The translations under genes were made by a program, and so were the position numbers. Positions 37,529 through 39,869 of a DNA stretch of 39,869 nt are shown here, piece after piece. The notes under the pieces were generated by a model, which worked only from the letters and a program-made list of their open reading frames with translations, searched no databases and had not been told where the DNA came from. How positions within the stretch are numbered: the stretch's first letter is position 1; each line of letters opens with the position of its first letter. The DNA comes from CAZGTQ01 sp964528575. Lineage in GTDB: Bacteria; Planctomycetota; UBA1135; GCA-002686595. The stretch spans positions 1 to 39,869 of the forward strand of contig CAZGTQ010000141.1 in NCBI GenBank assembly GCA_964528575.1, read 5' to 3'.

Positions 37529-38482
37529 ATGAAGCTCCGCTCGGCTGTCGCTCTGCTCGCCCTCGCCGCCCCGCTCGCCGCCGACGTGCCCCGTCCCGGC
37601 AGCGTGCTCGTCTTCCCCCTGCACCGCTCGGGCGACACGTTCACGCTCATCAGCGTGACGAACACGCGCACGCAGCCGGGGAGCGACGTCCGCGCCGTCT
37701 ATCAGTACGTCAACGCGACGCCGGACCCGAGCGATCCGCTGAAGGCGCTGAGCTGCTCGGTCGTCTACCGCTCCGAGCAACTGACCGCCGGCGACACCGT
37801 CTCGACCTTCACGAGCTGCCACAACGTCTCCGGCATTCGCCAGGGCTACCTCGTCGTGGCGGCGAAGAGCGCGACGAGCGGCCTCGCGGTGTCGTACGAC
37901 CACCTCGTCGGCTCCTCGCTCCACGTCGGCCCGACCGGCGCGCTGTTCAGCTTGATGCCCTACTCGCTGCGCGCGGCGACGCCGCCGGGCGCGCCGACCG
38001 ACCTCGATTCGGACGGCCGCCTCGACTTCGACGGCAGCGAGTACGAGCCGCTCCCCGAGCTCCTGCACGTCGACTCGTTCGCCGGCATCGCGGACAGCCG
38101 CCTCGTGCTGCTCGCGCTCGGGCCGGAGTTCAACCAGTCCGTCTCGGTGAAGGCCGACGTCTACAACGACAACGAGTTCCCGCTCTCGGTCACGTTCTCG
38201 TTCCGCTGCTGGACCGACGTGCGGCTCTCGGAGCTGAGCGGCCTCTTCACGCAGCTCTTCCTGAGCTCGACGCCGGACGACCCGGACGAGGTCGACATGG
38301 ACTGCGACGGCGACGGCGATTTCGAGACCGGTTGGATGCGCCTCGATGCGATCACCGCCTCGACGCCGTTCCAGTCGACGCCGAACCCGCCGATCCTCGG
38401 CGCGATCGTCCAGAGCCAGACGGGCCTGGACGGCGGTCGCCTCCTGTGGGGCGACGGCACGAACACGAACGGCCAGTTCTAG
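37529..38482 (+). CDS. Secreted single-module relative of the 4631-6577 protein
   Basis: This 317-residue exported protein has a signal peptide (AVALLALAAPLAADV), then PGSVLVFPL, which starts the module shared with residues of about 30-330 of the 4631 protein. Common motifs along the length include SVTNTRTQPG, VYQYVN-like, SFTSCHN-like, LVGSSL, PTDLDSDGRLDF, EYEPLPELLHVDSF, YNDNEFPLS, DPDEVDMDCDGDGDFETGW, LGAIVQS and GGRLLW. It ends soon after (NTNGQF), without the Ig-like tail of the 4631 protein, so this is the minimal form of the family. DxDxDG-type loops suggest calcium binding. I do not recognise the family. A convergent terminator follows the stop within 2 bases. Confidence 0.82.
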   Translation: MKLRSAVALLALAAPLAADVPRPGSVLVFPLHRSGDTFTLISVTNTRTQPGSDVRAVYQYVNATPDPSDPLKALSCSVVYRSEQLTAGDTVSTFTSCHNVSGIRQGYLVVAAKSATSGLAVSYDHLVGSSLHVGPTGALFSLMPYSLRAATPPGAPTDLDSDGRLDFDGSEYEPLPELLHVDSFAGIADSRLVLLALGPEFNQSVSVKADVYNDNEFPLSVTFSFRCWTDVRLSELSGLFTQLFLSSTPDDPDEVDMDCDGDGDFETGWMRLDAITASTPFQSTPNPPILGAIVQSQTGLDGGRLLWGDGTNTNGQF

Positions 38483-38483
38483 C

Positions 38484-38510
38484 CCGGGCCAGCCTCTAGA
38501 AGGAGCCCGG
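38484..38510. terminator. Shared terminator between convergent genes
   Basis: CCGGGC (38484-38489) pairs with GCCCGG (38505-38510), and inside it CCT pairs with AGG around CTAGA. It fills almost the whole gap between the stop of the 37529 gene and that of the 38514 gene and is symmetrical, so it can serve both. Confidence 0.6.
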
Positions 38511-38513
38511 CGC

Positions 38514-39869
38514 TCAGCCTGAGCGCGACGGCATGCTCGGCGGCGCCTTGCGCTCGCCGGACGAGCCGGCGCCCACGCCGTGCTCGTCCAGGCCGGCCGC
38601 GGCCCGGCTCGACGCCGTCTTCTTCGACGCGGGCTTCTTCTTCGCGGACTTGCGCTTGCTCTTCTTCGCGCGCGACGCGGCCTTCGCGCCCGCCGCGGCC
38701 GGCTCCGGCTCGGCCGGCTGCGCGTCCTGGGCCGCGTCCGCCGCAGCCTTCGCGGAGGAGCGCGTCGGCTTCCTCGTCGGCGGCTTCCTCGTCGGCGGCT
38801 TCTTGGTCGCCGGCTTCTCGGTCGCCGCTTTCGTCGTCGCCGGCTTCTTGGTCGCCGGCTTCGTCGTCGCCGGCTTCGTCGTCTTGTTCGGCTTGGGCGC
38901 CGCGTTCTTCGCGGCGGCGCCCGCCCCCGCCTTCTGCGCGCGCTTCAAGTCCGCCTCGAGCGCCTTGACCTGATTGCGCAGCTCGCGGCTCTTCTCGCGT
39001 AGCTCGGTGAGCGCCTCGTCGCGCCGCGCGACACGCTCCTCGAGCGCCTGCGCGCGCTTCGCCTCGCGGTCGAGCTTCTGCTGCACCGCCTTGTGGCTCG
39101 CGCCGAGGTTCGCGACGTGCTCGCGGGCTCCATCGAGCTCCCCACTGCGCTCCCCGAGCTCGCGCTCGAGCCGCGCCGCGGCCTCCGCGCGCTCAGCCAC
39201 CTCGCTCGCGCGCTCCTCGAGCGCCGAGCGCTGCTCGTCGGCGAGCGCGGAGCGTTCGGCGAGCGCCGCCTCGAGCTGCGCGACGTGCGCGGTCAACGCC
39301 TCGACGCGCGCGCGCTCCTGCGCGAGCGCCTCGTCGCGCTCCTCGACCAGGCCCCCGCGCTCGCCCGCGCGCGCCTCCGTTTCGGCGAGCCGCTTCTCGA
39401 GCTCGGCCCTCTCGCGCGCCTCGCGTCGTGCGAGCGCCCTGCGCTCCTCGGCCGCCGTCGACTCCGCCGAGGCCCGCTGCGCGACGAGCGCCTCCTCGCG
39501 CTCCATCGCGGCCAGCTCGAGCGCCTCGCGCTCCTGCGCCGCCGCCGCGAGCGCCGCCTCGTGCTCCGCCCGCTGCCGCTCCGCGTCTTCCGCCGCGGCG
39601 CGCTCCAGCTCCTCGCGCGCCTGCGCAGCGGCCGCGAGCGCCGCCTCGTGCTCCGCCCGCTGCCGCTCCGCGTCTTCCGCCGCGGCGCGCTCCAGCTCCT
39701 CGCGCTCCTGCGCCGCGGCCGCGAGCGCCGCCGCGAGCTCCGCCCGCAGCCGCTCCTCGCGCTCGCCCGCCGTGCGAGCGCCGGTGTCGCGGACCGCGAC
39801 GAGCTCGCTCTCGCGCTGCTGCGCGGCCTGCTCGAGCGCGGCGCGCTCCTCGGTAGCCGCCGCGAGCGC
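38514..39869 (-). CDS. Coiled-coil protein with Lys/Pro/Ala-rich histone-H1-like tail, N-terminus cut by window edge
   Basis: Over 450 residues are visible, open to the right edge. The first 300 or so form a long coiled coil rich in Glu, Arg, Ala and Leu (ERRALARREARERAELEKRL and similar), containing a 29-residue repeat present at least twice. The tail is low complexity: KPNKTTKPATTKPATKKP, RKPPTRKPTRSS, then KKSKRKSAKKKPASKKTASS, like histone H1 or bacterial Hc1-type DNA-binding proteins. It may bind DNA or a polyanion, or be a structural filament. No enzymatic motif is visible. The ATG at 39506 is an internal methionine, not necessarily the start. The similarly helical tail of the glycosyltransferase at the left edge may be coincidental. 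Confidence 0.7.
   Translation of the reverse strand, partial: ALAAATEERAALEQAAQQRESELVAVRDTGARTAGEREERLRAELAAALAAAAQEREELERAAAEDAERQRAEHEAALAAAAQAREELERAAAEDAERQRAEHEAALAAAAQEREALELAAMEREEALVAQRASAESTAAEERRALARREARERAELEKRLAETEARAGERGGLVEERDEALAQERARVEALTAHVAQLEAALAERSALADEQRSALEERASEVAERAEAAARLERELGERSGELDGAREHVANLGASHKAVQQKLDREAKRAQALEERVARRDEALTELREKSRELRNQVKALEADLKRAQKAGAGAAAKNAAPKPNKTTKPATTKPATKKPATTKAATEKPATKKPPTRKPPTRKPTRSSAKAAADAAQDAQPAEPEPAAAGAKAASRAKKSKRKSAKKKPASKKTASSRAAAGLDEHGVGAGSSGERKAPPSMPSRSG
38764..38883. repeat. Degenerate 15-bp tandem repeats encoding the KPATK-type tail
   Basis: Units like GTCGCCGGCTTCTTG repeat about eight times (minus strand: lysine, proline, alanine, threonine). 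They encode the low-complexity tail of the coiled-coil protein. Near-identical units make this tract prone to slippage. Confidence 0.75.
39551..39724. repeat. Two 87-bp direct repeats in the coiled-coil gene
   Basis: Two nearly identical 87-base units (39551-39637 and 39638-39724) encode a 29-residue coiled-coil segment (AEHEAALAAAAQ, then REELERAAAEDAERQR). A diverged third unit follows. 29 is one more than four heptads, so each copy should shift the coil register unless it uses a stutter. Confidence 0.75.

Noticed and set aside
1..39869. CRISPR array, tRNA, rRNA, insertion sequence or prophage
   Set aside because: No spaced palindromic repeats, TTCGA-type tRNA arms in a cloverleaf, rRNA sequence or transposase/integrase motifs were found.

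Overview
The window is very GC-rich, densely coded DNA from what looks like a planctomycete (phylum Planctomycetota). The case rests on gene content: many secreted FG-GAP/VCBS beta-propeller proteins with DxDGDGxxD calcium loops, an ECF sigma factor of the LQATALVxEAYLRL type, a PQQ-like propeller, a metallophosphoesterase fused to a LamG-like domain, and a beta-helix protein with an xDxNxNGxxDxCEI spacer. The phylum is inferred from these families. I could not run a tree. No rRNA, tRNA, CRISPR array, insertion sequence or phage gene was found.

Layout. 1-1745 (-): a GT4 glycosyltransferase cut by the left edge. 2071-3771 (+): a secreted 7-repeat FG-GAP protein. 3797-4012: a small DUF1289 Cys4 protein. 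4631-6577: a large secreted protein of unrecognised family. 6871-14635: three tandem secreted VCBS proteins, each with 14 calcium-loop repeats; the third is broken by a +1 frameshift. 14775-16442: a Na/Pi-cotransporter-like membrane protein with a PhoU-like tail. 16595-20435: four small secreted paralogues (about 260 aa) with an ECF sigma factor gene between the third and fourth; the second paralogue has a frameshifted C-terminus. 20492-23914: a divergent pair, metallophosphoesterase-LamG (-) and PQQ-like propeller (+). 23922-24697 (-): a nucleotidyltransferase-fold protein overlapping a 71-aa partner. 24908-26416 (-): an exported beta-propeller-like protein. 31045-26594 (-): a secreted esterase followed by a 7-repeat FG-GAP/beta-helix protein. 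31159-32883 (-): another 7-repeat propeller. 33048-34163: a B3/B4-domain protein and a convergent NUDIX hydrolase. 34246-34791: nickel superoxide dismutase with an export-like leader. 37139-34802 (-): a serine-palmitoyltransferase-like enzyme and a GNAT-fold acyltransferase, a possible sphingolipid module. 37529-38482 (+): a single-module relative of the 4631-6577 protein. 38514-39869 (-): a coiled-coil protein with a histone-H1-like Lys/Pro/Ala tail, cut by the right edge.

How it fits together. About ten genes encode exported proteins built from a variable N-terminal module (7 or 14 propeller repeats, an esterase, or an Ig-like domain) followed by a similar C-terminal beta-rich segment of about 100-130 residues. 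This suggests a common surface or secretion strategy. Several housekeeping-type genes have a (GC)TANNNT hexamer 6-9 nt before the start codon and no Shine-Dalgarno, which points to leaderless transcripts. The exported-protein genes mostly have good Shine-Dalgarno sequences.

The least explained items are the repeated intergenic element found at 1844-1882, 24787-24821 and 37383-37419, the shared C-terminal domain, the two-gene sphingolipid-like operon, the exported NiSOD without a visible maturase, and the two single-base frameshifts within about 6 kb.
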